Below, piece after piece: positions 22,387-34,746 of a DNA stretch of 64,000 bases. A program made the translations under genes and the position numbers. The notes under the pieces are model-generated. The model searched no databases and was not told where the DNA came from. It saw only the letters and a list, made by a program, of their open reading frames with translations. The DNA is from Basidiobolus meristosporus CBS 931.73 (lineage: Eukaryota > Basidiobolomycota > Basidiobolomycetes > Basidiobolales > Basidiobolaceae). The stretch is taken from positions 1 through 64,000 of the forward strand of contig MCFE01000450.1 of assembly GCA_002104905.1 (NCBI GenBank), in the 5' to 3' direction. How positions within the stretch are numbered: position 1 is the stretch's first letter; each line of letters starts with the position of its first letter.

Positions 22387-22754
22387 TGTTACTATTTAAG
22401 GAGTGAATTGGATCCAAGGAATATATTGAGAAAGAGTAATAATAGTTCAATTGTTGTTAATTCATAAGTAGTTCAGCATTTCTACCCTTGTAAAATTAAT
22501 ACAGCTGCAATACTCAGTAAGAAGAGCTTCTTAACACTCAGGAGCATTCTGTAACAGTTCCAGGGTTAGTATATAATGTTTAATAATAGTGCTAATTTGC
22601 TCCTGACTATAGGGGAATAATCATAAGATCATAGATCTGAAGAAAGTGGCAAAGTAAGAGCTGTGAATTAGTCCCACAGTGACCAAGACTAGTCAGGAAT
22701 TGCTAAGAAAATTCTTATTTGCAGAATGACACCAAATAGTCCAATATTTCAGCA
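22387..22754 (-). repeat. Copia-2 3' LTR
   Basis: 368 bp, left end TGTTACTATTTAAGG, right end TTTCAGCA. Nearly identical, inverted, to 38450-38817. Confidence 0.9.
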
Positions 22755-25700
22755 CTCCCCTTCAGCTAATTAATTTCTTAACTCTAATTCCTCCCTGAGA
22801 TTCTCAAATTGTGGCCTAGCTAGTGATTTTATCAATATATCTGCCATCATTTTGTTAGAAGGGCAGTACACTAACTCTACTATGGTATTTTCTATAGCTT
22901 CCCTCACAAAGTGATGTTGTATATCAATGTGCTTGGTTCTGGCATGAATGATAGGATTTCTAGCTAACAAAATGCAACTTTGATTATCCTTGTAAATACA
23001 TGTTGGTTCATCTGAGTTAAAAACCCAAGTCTTTGAATAATTTTTGTAGCCATATAGCCTCCTCAGTTGCTTGACATGCAGCCATATATTTTGCTTCAGC
23101 TGTGGATAGGGCCACAGTTGTTTGTTTCTTTCAAATCCAAGTAACAGCTGCACCAGCATAAAGAATTACACCGCCTGTGTTAGAGTGTCTGTCAATCAGA
23201 TCCCTACCCCAATCTGAATCACTATAACCATCAAATTTTTGCCTATTAGCTGCTCAAGAGTATTTCAGTACCATACTTATGGTACCTTGTAAATATCTGA
23301 AAATCCACTTAACTGCTGCAATTTGATCTGATCCATAATTCTGCATGAGCTGACTGACTGTTCCAACTGCCACTGCATTATCTGGACATGTAGACACCAT
23401 CAAACACATTAAGCTACTGACCATTGATTGATAGGGAAAGTTTTGGTCCATATTTAAGCTGCTTTCATCCAAAACTGGCTGAAACCTGCTTAATTTCAGG
23501 TTATTGTTCATAAAAGTAGCTGCAGGGTTGAAATTTTCCATTTTGAAGCATCTAAGAATGTTCTTGATGCACTTAGACCAATTCAGCATAATTTTCTGCA
23601 TAGGTATGTCAAATTTGATATCAATTCCATGAAAATAGCTCATTTTCCAAGATCTGTCATCTCAAACTTACTGAAGAGATCTGATTTTGTCTTCTCAAGT
23701 GCCTTGTATTCACTTGTAGCTATAATCAGGTTCTCCACATAAAGAACTAGGATGATCACACCCATTTTGATCTGTTTCATGTATATACTGTGATCTGCAG
23801 TGCTATGAGAGAACTCAATTTCCTATGAATATGTGTCAATCTTGTTATACCATACTCTAGGTGCCTGCTTAAGCCCATACAGCAATTTTCTAAGCTTGCA
23901 TACCTTATGGGGGTCCTTTGCATCAGCAAAATCTTCTGGTTACTCCATATTTATATTGTCTTGCAAATACCCATTTAGAAAGGCTGTTTTGACATCTATT
24001 TGGTGTAGATCTAGACTTTGTACAGCTGCCAGGGCTAGAACCGTACTAATGGAGTTAAACTTAGCAACCAGAGCACATGTTTCCTTAAAGTCTAGTCCCT
24101 GGACATGGGAATAGCCTTAAGCCACCAATCTAGCCTTGTACTTATCAACAGCACCATTTGAGGTTATCATGATCTTGTAGACCCATCTACATCCTATTGG
24201 CTCTCTCCCATTTGGTTAGTCTACTAGTTGCCATGTTATTTCCTTGATCAGTGATTGGTATTCCTCCTGCATGGCTTGTTGCTACATAGTAGCATCTGGA
24301 CTTTGCATTGCCTGATCCAGATTCTGAGGTTTGATACATAAGGCAAGATAAGCTTCTTCATCATCTTTGGATGTCTGCCACCAGGATCCATGGGCATTTC
24401 TTATTCTGGTGGATCTCCTGACTGGGATAATCTGCTCTGATCTGGAACTGGTAGAATTATCATCTGTATCTGGTTGAATTATGTACATATCTTCTTCATT
24501 AGTGTTGATTGCATCATCAGGTAGCTGGCCAATGATTTCAGTGGCTTTGCAATGTGAATTCCCCTGAAATACAATGACCCTGCTCTTGATCAGCTTCTGA
24601 ATTTTGCCATCATACACTCTATACCCTTTAGTATCTTCACAATACCCAAGAAAGATCCCTTTCCTACTTTTTGGCTCCAACTTTGAGCGTTTTTTGTCCA
24701 GGATGTGATAAAAACATCACTGCCAAAGATCTGGAGGTACTGAAAATCTGGTTTTTTGCCTGTATATGCTTCAAAGGTGAAGAATCTTGTGGTGCTGTAG
24801 TGGGGCATCTGTTCTTGATATACACTGCGGTAGCAACAGATTCAGCCTAAAACCTGTAGTCCACTCCCTTATCATGTATCATTAATTTTACCAACACTAC
24901 TATTGTTTTATATGCACATTCTGCTACTCCATTTTCCTGTGTAGTATGAGGAACTGTGGTCTGTTGAAGTATACCAGTAGATGAGCAGTATTTTGCAAAT
25001 TCCTTTGAAAAGTATTCTCCTCCATTGCCACTATGTAGTACCTTCAGTTCACACCCAGTTGGTGTTTCTGGCATGTTCTTGAAGTGCATAATCATCTCTA
25101 AAGCTTCATCCTTTGTTTTGAGGAAGTGCACCCATGTATATCTTGTTTTGTCATCAACAAACATCATGACGTATCTATTAGCTCCAAAGGACAGTGTTCT
25201 CATGGGGCCACATATGTCTGAGTGTACAATAGCCAATATTTGCTGGTATTGATGCCTTCTGAGCTCTTGAAATGTTGCCTAGCTTGTTTGCCACATGACC
25301 ATCCCTTACAAACACTCAATTTGATTGGAATTGAGTATTTTAGGCCCAAAACAAGCTATTTTTTGCCCATTGGCACATTTTCCGTTCCCCAATGAGTCCT
25401 GGCCTCCTATGCCATTTCTCCAAGTTGGTTTTATCAGTTTCAGCAATGTTGACATAATCAGGTACAATAATCTTGCATTGTAACTTGTATATTGCAATCT
25501 CTGATTCCCAAAGTTAATTTTTGTCCATTTTCACTCAATATTGGGCAACTCATCTTAGTAAAACAAATTTTAGTCCCTGAGCAGTTGCTTTACTGACTGA
25601 GAGTAGGTTCTTAGCTATTCCAGGTACATAGAGTACATCAGTTAGTCTTGCTGTTGTTGCCCATGAGCTATTGCTCATATTTAGCTGTATAGACCCACTG

Positions 25701-25900
25701 GCAGTAGCTGCCAGAGCAGAGTTATCTCATAGACAAACCTTGCCTATGCAAATTGTCTTTAAGTTGCTGAACCACTTCTTTAAACCACAAATATGCTGTG
25801 ATGGTCCAGAGTCAATATACCATTCATTACTTTCGTTGCTTGCACTCTCTTGTACAGTTACAAGTAATTGTACATCAGTAGTTATGTAGTTTGCCTGCTA
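22755..25900 (-). pseudogene. Copia-2 Pol: protease, integrase, RT, RNase H
   Basis: Protease: WYIDSGPSQHICG near 25810-25840. Integrase (24282-25236): HSDICGPMR gives the first Asp; the second block reads LHSGNGGEYFS, with Gly in place of the catalytic Asp of SDNGGEY; NGVAECAYK carries the Glu. RT is split over 24240-23254; its catalytic block near 23720 has Glu-Asn-Leu where YVDDL is expected. RNase H (22770-23159) is readable: IYKDNQSCILLARNP, KHIDIQHHFVREAIEN and CPSNKMMADILIKSLA. At least three catalytic sites are changed, so the element is not autonomous. Confidence 0.8.
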
Positions 25901-26657
25901 TAGTTTCTGTTTTTTGTCTGCTTGTTTCCTTTCGCATTCTCTTGCCCAGTCTCCTAGCCTCTTACAGTAGCTACAGCAACCAGGTTTTCCTTGCTTTTCT
26001 TGCTTTCCCTTCTTTTCTGTGTGCCATACTAAGCTAAATAAAGCATTTTCTCCAATTTTTGCTGCTTGATCATTAAGTCTGAGTTCTTCATGGAGAAGCC
26101 TTTTTCAGAGATAGTCTAAAGTCAAGTAGTCTTCTCTGCTTTCAAAGTAAGTGTGAGTGGCTCATACCTGCCCAGTAGGCTGCAAAGTTGACAGAGTATC
26201 TTTTTTTCATTATCTACACCTGCATTAATACTGTAAAGTTCTACTGCAAGTGTCTCCACTCTGGCAATGAGTTGTAGCATGTCATCATTGGGCTTCTTCC
26301 TCATGTTGAAAAAGTTTTGTTTTAAATAAAGCTTGCTTGATACTGACTTTGCTCTAAGGATCTTCTCTAACAATTCCCATGCTGCTTTGGCAGTGTTTGA
26401 GGCATGGATTTGTCCAATGAAGGAATCTTGCACATTGATATCTGTGGCATTAAAGGCCTTTCTCTCCGTTTCTTGAAACTTCTCTACTACTTATGCCATT
26501 CCTTTGGGCTCAACTTCTGTTCCTGCCACTATATTCCAAAGCTTCCTTTCTCAAGATGGATCTGCATCTTGATTATCCAAAGTCTGTAGTTCTTCCCATC
26601 AAACCTCCCCATTACAGGGAAGATGTTTGTGGTGTTCTGTTTGCTGGTAGAAGTCAT
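25901..26657 (-). pseudogene. Copia-2 Gag
   Basis: Probable start at the ATG complementary to 26655-26657 (MTSTSKQNTTNIF), 36 bases after the primer site; the same start is used in the plus copy at 29273. Readable: FIGQIHASNTAKAAWELLEKI, KLYLKQNFFNMRKKPNDDM and LCQLCSLLGRYEPL (26122-26433), a UBN2-type Gag. A cysteine-rich CCSYC-like end lies near 25950, without a clear complete zinc knuckle. Frames change at least twice. Confidence 0.75.
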
Positions 26658-26681
26658 TTTTAGAATAGATTAAGGTAATCA

Positions 26682-26693
26682 GGGCACATAACC
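26682..26693 (-). promoter_or_regulatory. Copia-2 primer-binding site
   Basis: Element-strand GGTTATGTGCCC directly after the LTR end; one base different from the Copia-1 site and again matching the anticodon region of initiator tRNA-Met. Suggests both copia families use a cleaved half tRNA as primer. Confidence 0.65.
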
Positions 26694-27063
26694 TGTTGAA
26701 ATTTAAGAAGTGATTTGGATATAAGGAACTTATTAAGACATAGTGATAATAGCTGAACTGTTGTTTATTAATAAAGAAGCTTAGTATTTATACCTTTGTA
26801 GAAGTAATACGTCTGTAACACTAAGTAAGGAAGGTTCCTCAATATTCAGGAGCATTCTCTAACAGTTTCAGGGTTAATACATAATGTTTAGTAATAGTGC
26901 TAATTTGCTCATAACTATAGGGGAATAATCATAAGATCATAGATCTGAAGAAAGTGGCAAAGTCAGAGCTCTAAATTAGTCCCACAGTGACCAAGACTAG
27001 TCCAGAATTGTTGAGTAGATTGTTAGCTGCCAAATGATACCAAATGGTCCAATATTTCAACAG
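26694..27063 (-). repeat. Copia-2 5' LTR
   Basis: 370 bp, left end TGTTGAAATTTAAGAAGTG, right end ATATTTCAACA. Visibly more diverged from its partner at 22387 than that LTR is from 38450. The 65 bp on the right (27064-27128) match nothing I recognise. Confidence 0.9.
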
Positions 27064-27128
27064 CAAAATGGTTTGCAATAAGGTAAAGAATGTTTAAGGG
27101 GCATTTGTGAAGTCAAGACTACTGACCG

Positions 27129-27498
27129 AGTTACAAATCCTGATATAAAAGTTGTAGAAAAATAGGGAGCTTAGCAAGTATTGTATTCACCAAATCTTGA
27201 ACTGATTTTCATTGATGTTTCAGCAGCTTCTTACACACATTTTGCAGATCAGTTGCCAACCAATTGAATTTCCTAATGTAGCTTGTGGCTGATGACTCAT
27301 TCAATATCTTCATCATCATCACACAAACAGACCCTGCTTTAGTGACCTACTTCTGTATGATTAAGATCTGCTGACTCATCTGCTGATCAATTTATTGATT
27401 TGTTGGAAAACACTGATATACTGATAGGCTACACATAAAATTAATTGATTAGACTGGAAACTGATCTAACTAATATATTCAAGCAGTAGATCATGACA
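27129..27498 (-). repeat. Gypsy-1 LTR
   Basis: About 370 bp, from AGTTACAAATCCTG to GATCATGACA, matching the LTRs of the element at 30.2-35.1 kb. It acts as the 3' LTR of the deleted element at 27499-28866. Confidence 0.82.
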
Positions 27499-28866
27499 AC
27501 TAAGTACCCATAATGGCCATATCTGGTCCAGAATACTGTCTTGCTGATGTCTTGTAGTTTCACCCTAATTTGGTTGTTACCTGACATGAGATCAATCTTG
27601 CTCAATATGATGGCTCCATTGAGTTGGCCCAAAAGCTCATCAGTCCCAGGTATGTGGTACTTATTCATTATGGAAACATAGTTATGGGCTCTATAATCAA
27701 TGCTCATCCTAAGTGTTTCATTTTTCTTTTTCAGAAAAACCTCTGGTACTCCCTAAGGTGACCTGTTGGGTCTGATGTATCCTTGCTTCAATAGTTGATC
27801 AATTTGACACTACATCTCCTGCTAAGCTTACTTATCTCACACATACTGGTATTGGCCATGTCAAAATCCAGTCTGGCAGGTAACAGCTCATAGGCCTTGT
27901 CCTTGCAAGTCTGAGTAGCATGGGTTCTCCAGTTGATTCATGGATTACAACCAAATAGCCAGGCCTTTTCAAGTACAACGTCATACTTGCAGTTCCCCAA
28001 TATATATGCCTGTAGGTCTTCTCTATAGTCTTTGTTGTTCATTCTTACTGGCTGAGTAATATCATTGATAAAGGTAGAGTTGCCATCTCCTGTTGAAACC
28101 AAAGTTAATTTTTGTGCTCTGAGTTAATTCCAGCTTATAAGTCAAATTGCTATTACATGTACTCAAATGATGCTCCTGAGTCAATCCTGATCTTGGCAAG
28201 TACTCCATTGATTGCTCCATTCATGTATAATAGCTTCCCTGGAGCAGAGGACATTAGGAACATGTATTCTTATGTAAATGGAAGGTGCGTTTTGAGTTTT
28301 CCTCAAGTTCATCCTCCATGCTATCATGCTGAAGGGCTTTGATGTGGCTGAAGGCTCTTGTTGACCGGTGACCATGTCTTTTCTGATGTCAGTACCCTCA
28401 GATATGACCTTGTTGGTGAAAGTTAAAACAGATTCTTCTCTTCTTGCATACTTTTGGAGTAGAATTCCTCTGAATAGCATCTATTTCCATTGGCGCTGCT
28501 CTTGATTGTCTTCTTTCATAGTCATTGAAGCCTTTCTGATCAGTCATTGTAAGTTTTCCAGCTGCAAGCATAGCTAGTCATAGTTGATGGAAATCATGAT
28601 GGCTTCCTAAATAGTCTGAGGTCTTTGATAATTCACTTCCTTGAAAGCTCTTACTTTCAGGTGTTCAATAAGTTATACAACTTGGTCAAGGGGTGCTATT
28701 CCTTCAATTTTTCCAAGTGGCCATCAATACTCATAGATGTATTCTTGAGCTGTTCCTCTACAGCTGACTGTCTTCAGCTACCTTCTTAGTAGTATATGCT
28801 GGTGGGAGTGTTCAAGGCATCTTAATTCCCAACACAAGCTCAATCCCAGGTAAAGATGGTAGAGCA
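27499..28866 (-). pseudogene. Gypsy-1 Gag to RT fragment with RNase H and integrase deleted
   Basis: Minus-strand. RT is readable in 27441-27707: CIDYRAHNYVSIMNKYHIP-like, LLGQLNGAIILSKIDLMSG and NQIRVKLQDISKT. Protease and the Gag C-terminus lie at 28080-28480 and Gag to 28866. The LTR at 27498 joins RT directly, so about 2.2 kb covering the end of RT, RNase H and integrase is absent. Gag is cut by the Copia-2 LTR at 28867. Confidence 0.75.
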
Positions 28867-29236
28867 TGTTGCAATATTGAGCTATTTAGTATCATTCAGT
28901 AACTAAAGGTTCACTTAGTGACTCTGGACTAGTCTAGGTCACTGTACAACCCTAACTTAGAGCGCTAACTTTGCTATTTTCTTCAATTCCTGATCCTAAA
29001 AATATTCCCCTATAGTCAAGATCAAATAAGCACTTTTTGCAAACATTATGTACTAACCCAGAATCCGCTATAGAATGCTCCTGAATGTTAAGAAACCCTC
29101 CTTACTTAGAGTTACAGTTGTATTACTTTTATAAGGGTCAATATACTGAGCCTCTATATTGATAAGCAACAGGTTAACTATTACCACTATTACTTAATAT
29201 ATTCATTTTTTCCAAATTACTTCTTAAAATGTACCA
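28867..29236 (+). repeat. Copia-2 5' LTR of the plus-strand element
   Basis: 370 bp from TGTTGCAATATTGAG to AAATGTACCA. A decayed primer site GGTTAGGAGTTCC follows. Flanks GAGCA (left) and TAATC (right of the 3' LTR at 38817) do not match. Confidence 0.85.
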
Positions 29237-29272
29237 GGTTAGGAGTTCCAACTGCCTTAATTTACTCCAAAG

Positions 29273-30185
29273 ATGACTTCTACCAGTAAACAGAACAATA
29301 CAAACATCTTCCCTATAAGCAAGAGGCTTGATGAGAGGAACTACAAACTTTGAAGAATCAATATGCAGATCCACCTTGAGGAAAGAAAGCTTTGAAATAT
29401 AGTAACAGGAAAAGAAGCTGAGCCTAAAGGAACAGCAGAAGAAGTGGAGAGATTTCAAGAGAAGTAGAGAAAGACCTTTGATGCCATGTGTATCAATAAC
29501 TGAGATTCCTTCATTGGACAAATTCATGATTGAAATGCAGTCAAAGTAGCATGGGCATCCTTGGAGAAGACCTTTAGAGCAAAATCAGTATCAAGCAAGC
29601 CTTTTCTATAAAAGAGTTTGTTACCACAATGAAAAACACTGCGGATATCATGCCAGAGCTCATAACCCAAATGAAGAAATTTGCAGAAGAACTCTATAGT
29701 GTTAATGCTGGTGTAGAAGATGAAGAAAGGATACTCTGTCAGCTTTGCAGCTCATCAGACAAGTATGAGCTACTCAAATTTGCTTTTGAAAGCCAGGAAG
29801 ACAATCTGACTTTAGACTATGTCAATGGGAGACACTTCACACAGGACTTAGATATAATGATCAAACAGAGAAAATTGAAGAGAATGCTTTATCCAGCTTG
29901 GCATGGCACACAGAAAAGAAGGGAAAGCAAGAAACCTAAGGAAAACCTGGTTGCTGTAGCTACTGTAAGAGGCTAGGAGATTGGGCAAGAGAAGGCAAGA
30001 AGTAACAAGCAGACAAAAGACAGAAACTAGAGCAGGCAAACTATATAACTACTGATGAACAGTTATTTGTAAATGTACATGAGAGTACAAGTAACAAAAT
30101 AATGAATGGCATATTGACTATGGAGCATCACAGCATATTTGCGTTTTAAAGAGGTGGCTTAGCTACTTAAAGACTATTCCCAAGT
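29273..30185 (+). pseudogene. Copia-2 Gag, plus copy, broken
   Basis: Starts ATG 29273 (MTSTSKQNNTNIFPISKRLD). Stops and frame changes follow; 29629-29976 is the longest frame, with MPELITQMKKFAEELYSVNA and ERILCQLCSSSDKYELLKF. The protease start (HIDYGASQHICVL near 30105) has Tyr-Gly for the catalytic Ser-Gly of DSG. The frame is cut at 30185 by the Gypsy-1 element and resumes at 35116. Confidence 0.78.
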
Positions 30186-30550
30186 TGTAAGTCTTGGTAT
30201 AAGGGTTGTAGAGGAATAGGGAGTTTAGCTAGTATTGTATTCACTAAAACTTGAACTGATCTTTATGGAGGTTCCAGCAGCTCGTTATATACATTTTGTC
30301 AGATCAATTGCTGACTAATTGTATTTACTAATGTAGGTTGTGGCTGATGACTCATTTGATTGCATCATCATCACCCAGTAAGATCCTACTGAATATATCT
30401 ATTTCTGCCTGATAAGGATCTGCTGATTCATTTGCTGACTAATACTACTGATTTCATAGACAATACTGATAAACTGATAACCTAAACATACACTAATTGA
30501 TTTGACTAAAAACTGATCTAACTTAAACATTCAAGCGGCAGATCATAACA
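30186..30550 (-). repeat. Gypsy-1 3' LTR
   Basis: 365 bp ending GCAGATCATAACA on the right. The left end TGTAAGTCTTGG is four bases shorter than the partner (TGTTACAAGTCTTGG). Confidence 0.9.
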
Positions 30551-30560
30551 TTCTCCCTTG

Positions 30561-33500
30561 CTAAAGTTGAGAGGGTTCTCCTGAATCTCTTTTCTTGTGA
30601 TACCAATACCTTGGCGGTTCAGTATTATCAGCAAGTCTTGCAAGCTTGAGTCTGTCCCTATGCACTAAGTCTTCCCAGATATTGCCTTGTTTGTCCACCA
30701 GTTGGTAAGTTGCAAATGGACATTCTCTGATGATCTTGAATGGTCCTGTCCATTGTGGCTCAAGCTTCTTCCAAGTGTTGTTTCTTATCAATACAAAGTT
30801 CCCAACTGTCAATGCTTCTGGTGCTATAGTCTTATCAAATCTCTGCTTCATCTTTTCTGCACTCTGAGATACTTTAGTCTGTGCCTCTTGACATCTTTGT
30901 TCCAGTTACTGGTGTCTACTTGGCTGACTGAGTTCATCTTCTAAGGTGTCTGTAAGCTTTGGTTGTGTGAGATCTCCTGGAATCCTTGGTTCACATCCAT
31001 ACACTAAGTAAAATGGTGATTGCTGGGTGGTGTTGTGTACTCTGACTCTGCATGCAAAGAGTGCTTGGTCTATATACTCATCCCATCTACTGACAACTCC
31101 ATTTGCATACTTGGTCAGCATTTTTCCAAATAATCCATCAAACTGCTCAGTGACTCCATTAGTTCTGGGGTGATATGCCAAGGTTTTCAAGTGTCTGATC
31201 TGCCGCATTTCCAGGTAAGCCTCCAATGTCTTTGCCGTAAAGCTTGCACCTCTATCAGATAAGATCTCCACAGGGCATCCAAACTTCATAAGGATCTCAT
31301 GGTAGATGAAACTTGCAACTTCTTGTTCACTGGCTATAGGTACAGCTTTAGCCACTGGCCATTTTGTAGCATGGTCAGTTGTTACTAGGATCCAATGGTT
31401 GCATTTCCTGGTAGTTGGCAGTCTTCCAATAAAGTCAATTCCCCATCTTTCAAATGGTCTTACAGGCTCCAAGGGAAAGAGCCTGGCAATTCTCTGTGGT
31501 TGACCTTGGTTGATTTGGCAACTTGGGCATGTTTTCACTAGCTTCTCAATGTCTTGCTTCATTCTGGGCCGCCATGCTCTGGCTTTCATAAGACTACAGG
31601 TTACTTCAATTCCAAGATGTCCATATCCATTATGTAGCTTATGCATTAAATCCAGGCAAGAAACATAAGGGCAATAGGCAATAGGGCTTCCATCAACAAT
31701 TTGGTAGAGTGTTTCATCCTGTACTACAAATTTGCTGGCTTCAATCCAGATCATCTTCTTGATATCTTCATTCACCTCATTAGGAATGGCTTGGTCCTCC
31801 AGGTACTTTGGTAATAGGCTAGGCCAATCTGATTCATGCACCAAGTTAAGTTGTGCAACTTGATCTAATCTTGATAAGGCATCAGCAACCGTGTTGTTTT
31901 TTCCAAGGCAGTAGACAATCTCCAAGTCAAATTGCTGAATGTATTCACTCCATCTTGTCATTCTTCTAGTGAGTACCTTTTGAGTAAATATATACTTGAG
32001 GGAGGCATGATCAGTGTCCACAGTGCATTTGACTCCTTCAATACAGCATCTCCATGTCTTCAAACAGTGTATTATAGCAAGCATCTGCTTCTCATGGACT
32101 GGATAGTTTTGTTCTGCTGAGTTCAGTTTCTTGGATTCAAAGGCAACAGGGTAGTCCTTTCCCTTATGTTCTTGGCTCAGCACTCCTCCAATTGTATAAT
32201 CTGAAGCATCTCTGCACATAGTGAACTCTTTTTTGAAGTCTGGTATTCTTAAGCTTGGCAGCTTAGCAAGTTCATTCTTGAGTGTCTGGAAGGCAGTCTC
32301 ACAAGCTATGTCCCACTTGTAGGTATTGTCTTTCTTGAGGATATCAGTTAAAGGGGCTGCAATACTTGCAAACAACTTGACAAATCTCTGATAAAAGGAA
32401 ACCATTCCAAAGAATGATCTGAGCTCTGATATGCTATGGGGCTGCTTCAGATTCTTGATTACTTCCACCTTCTTAGGGTTTAAGGTTACTCCTGTGCTAG
32501 TCACTATGTGTCCCAGATATTCATTGTGTTCCTTGAAGAGTTCACACATGGGTAGCTTGCCATAAAGCTTGTTCTCTCTTAGCTTCTTCAAGACCTTTTC
32601 AATGTGCACCAAGTGATCCTCTTCTGTCTTGCTGTATATCAGTATATCATCTAGGCTGATTATGACAAACTTGTCAAAGTACTCCTGAAAGACAGTCTGC
32701 ATCAGGGTCATGAAAGTTGCAGGGGCATTAGTGAGGCCAAAACTCATGACTAAGTACTTGTAATGTCTATATCTGGTCCTGAATGCTGTCTTAGGAATGT
32801 CTTCTGGCTTCACCCTAATCTGGTTGTATCCTGACATGAGGTCAATCTTGCTGAAAATAGTGGCTCCATTGAGTTGGTCCAAGAGCTCATCAATCCAAGG
32901 TATGGGGTACTTATTCTTCATGGTAACTGAGTTCAGGGCTCTGTAGTCAATGCACATCCTAAGTGTTCCATCCTTCTTCACAAAAAGTACTGGTGCTCCC
33001 CAAGGTGACTTGCTGGGTCTGATATATCCTTGCTCCAGTAACTGATCTATTTGTCTCTTTATCTCTTCCAACTCCAATGGACTCATTCTGTAAGGTGTCT
33101 TACTCACTGGAGGGCTATCTCCTGTTTCAATTGCATGATCCACGTCTCTGACTGGTGGTAGGCTTACAAGCTCTTCTGGAAATACATCTGAATATTTCTT
33201 CAAGAGAGTCTGGACCTGCTGGGGTGCTGGAATAGAGGAATCCTCTTGTAATACCGCCATGAGGAACATCTGGGTAACTTTTCTAAGTGCTCTACAGAAC
33301 TGGGTCTTGCTAAGTTCACTTGTCTCACACATAGTGGAATTGACCAAGTTGAAATTCATCCTGGCAGGTAATAGCTCATAAGTCTTGTTGTCCTTTTGGA
33401 TCTGAGTAGCATGGGTTCTCCAGTTGATCGATGGATTACAACAAAATAGCCAGGTTTTTCCAAGTACAAGGTCAAACTTGCAGTTCCCAAACATATAAGC

Positions 33501-33827
33501 CTGTAGGTTTTCTTCATAGTCATTGATCTTCATTCTTACTGGCTGAGTAATATGGTTGATTATGTGAGAGTTCCCATCAGCTGTGGAGACTGAAGTTGAT
33601 TTGGTAGGTTCCAAGTTGATTCCAGCTTACAAGGCAAATTGTTCTGACATGTATTCATGTGATGCTCCTGAGTCAATCATGATTTTGGCAGGTACTCCCT
33701 TGATTACTCTATTTAAGTACAATAACTTCCCTGAGTTTGAGGTCATTTGGGACAAGTACTCTTCTGTCATATGAACAGTGAGTTCTGAGTCTTCTTCAAG
33801 TTCTTCCTCCATGCTACTATGCTCCAT
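30561..33827 (-). pseudogene. Gypsy-1 Pol: protease, RT, RNase H, integrase
   Basis: Protease with MIDSGASHEYM (33627-33827), then a single in-frame TAA at 33627-33629, then 902 open codons (33614-30906). RT: VLFVKKDGTLRMCIDYRALN, SKIDLMSGYNQIRV, MSFGLTNAPATF, and ISLDDILIYS where most gypsy RTs have YLDD. RNase H: CRDASDYTIGGVLSQ, with Arg before the first Asp. Integrase: H-x-H-x-C-x2-C zinc site ending KTCPSCQ, then WGIDFIGR, LSDRGASF and NGVTEQFDG for the DDE triad. A C-terminal part (30561-30851) with WTGPFKI is in another frame. The best-preserved gypsy-1 pol here, but unlikely to be active. Confidence 0.9.
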
Positions 33828-34688
33828 GGCCTCAATACGGTTAAAGGTTCTTGATGGCTGGTGTCTATTTCTTCTCTGAGGGCAGTACTTTGCAATATGT
33901 CCTTGCTGGTGGCAATTGAAGCAAGTCCTTTCTTCTTACATTCTTCTGAGGTAGGATTCTTCTGCATAGCATCTATTTTCATTGGCACTGCTTCTGACTG
34001 TCTTCTTCATAGCAATTGTAGCCTCTCTGATTAGTCATTGTGGGCTTCCCAACTCCAAACATAGCTGAGTCATAGTCAATGGCAATCTTGATGGCTTCTT
34101 TGATAGTCTGAGGTCTTTGATAATTCACTTCCTTACAAGTTCTTTCTTTCAACCCATCAATAAAGTATTCAACTTAATCCAGAGGGCCAATTCTTTCAAT
34201 ATGCCCAAGTAGACATCTATATTCATAGATGTACTCTTGGACCATTACTTTTTGTCTGAGTGTCTTCAACTTCCTTTTTAGTAGTGTCTGCTGTTGTGGA
34301 GGTTCAAAGCATCCTGAATGTTCAACACAAAATCATCCGGTGTAGAGATTGTAGAGCATCCCATCATAGTGGCTGATCTGATCCTGTTGTGGTACCACTG
34401 CAAAGCTGTGTCTGCCAGGTAAGAGGCTGCATAATGTAACTTGCTTTCTGGAGCAATTTCTTTAGCCTTAAACACTTCTTCAATCCAAAAGAGCCAAGTT
34501 CCCAAGTTTTCATTGACTCTGCCATGGTACCAGTTGACCTTCACACTAAAGTTGCTCTTGACAGGGTTTTGCTGGCTTTGAGCCATGGCAGTCAATCCTT
34601 GTTGCTGCTGGCTCAGGATCTGGAGTAACTGTTGCTGCTGGGCCAGGATTTGCTGCATAGCATTCTTCCATTCTTGATTTTCTGACAT
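33828..34688 (-). pseudogene. Gypsy-1 Gag, Q-rich
   Basis: 136 open codons (34278-34688) starting MSENQEWKNAMQQI, with glutamine runs (residues about 13-40), then NFSVKVNWYHGRVNENLGTW and LADTALQWYHN, typical of a retrotrans-gag capsid. After 34278 the frame is broken. A complete CX2CX4HX4C zinc knuckle, CFNCHQQGHIAKYC, is encoded at 33882-33923. Gag would bind genomic RNA and assemble particles. Confidence 0.82.
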
Positions 34689-34746
34689 CTTGAGGGTGGT
34701 TTCTTCTTTCTTCAGGAGGGAGGTTTCTGGTTATTGTTGCCACCAA

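Larger units (their letters stand above)
22387..27063 (-). mobile_element. Copia-2 element, minus strand, both LTRs present
   Basis: A 4.7-kb Ty1/copia element: 5' LTR 26694-27063, primer site 26682-26693, Gag, protease, integrase, RT, RNase H, polypurine complement CTCCCCTTCAGCT at 22755, and 3' LTR 22387-22754. Coding sequence is split into many frames. The pentamers outside the LTRs (GATTA on the left, GCAAA on the right) do not match. The left LTR and its flank are part of an inverted duplication with 38.2-39.1 kb. Confidence 0.85.

Noticed and set aside
30690-32120. Plus-strand frames at 30687-30944, 31306-31503 and 31932-32120
   Set aside because: They are antisense shadows of the Gypsy-1 Pol frame and contain no domain.
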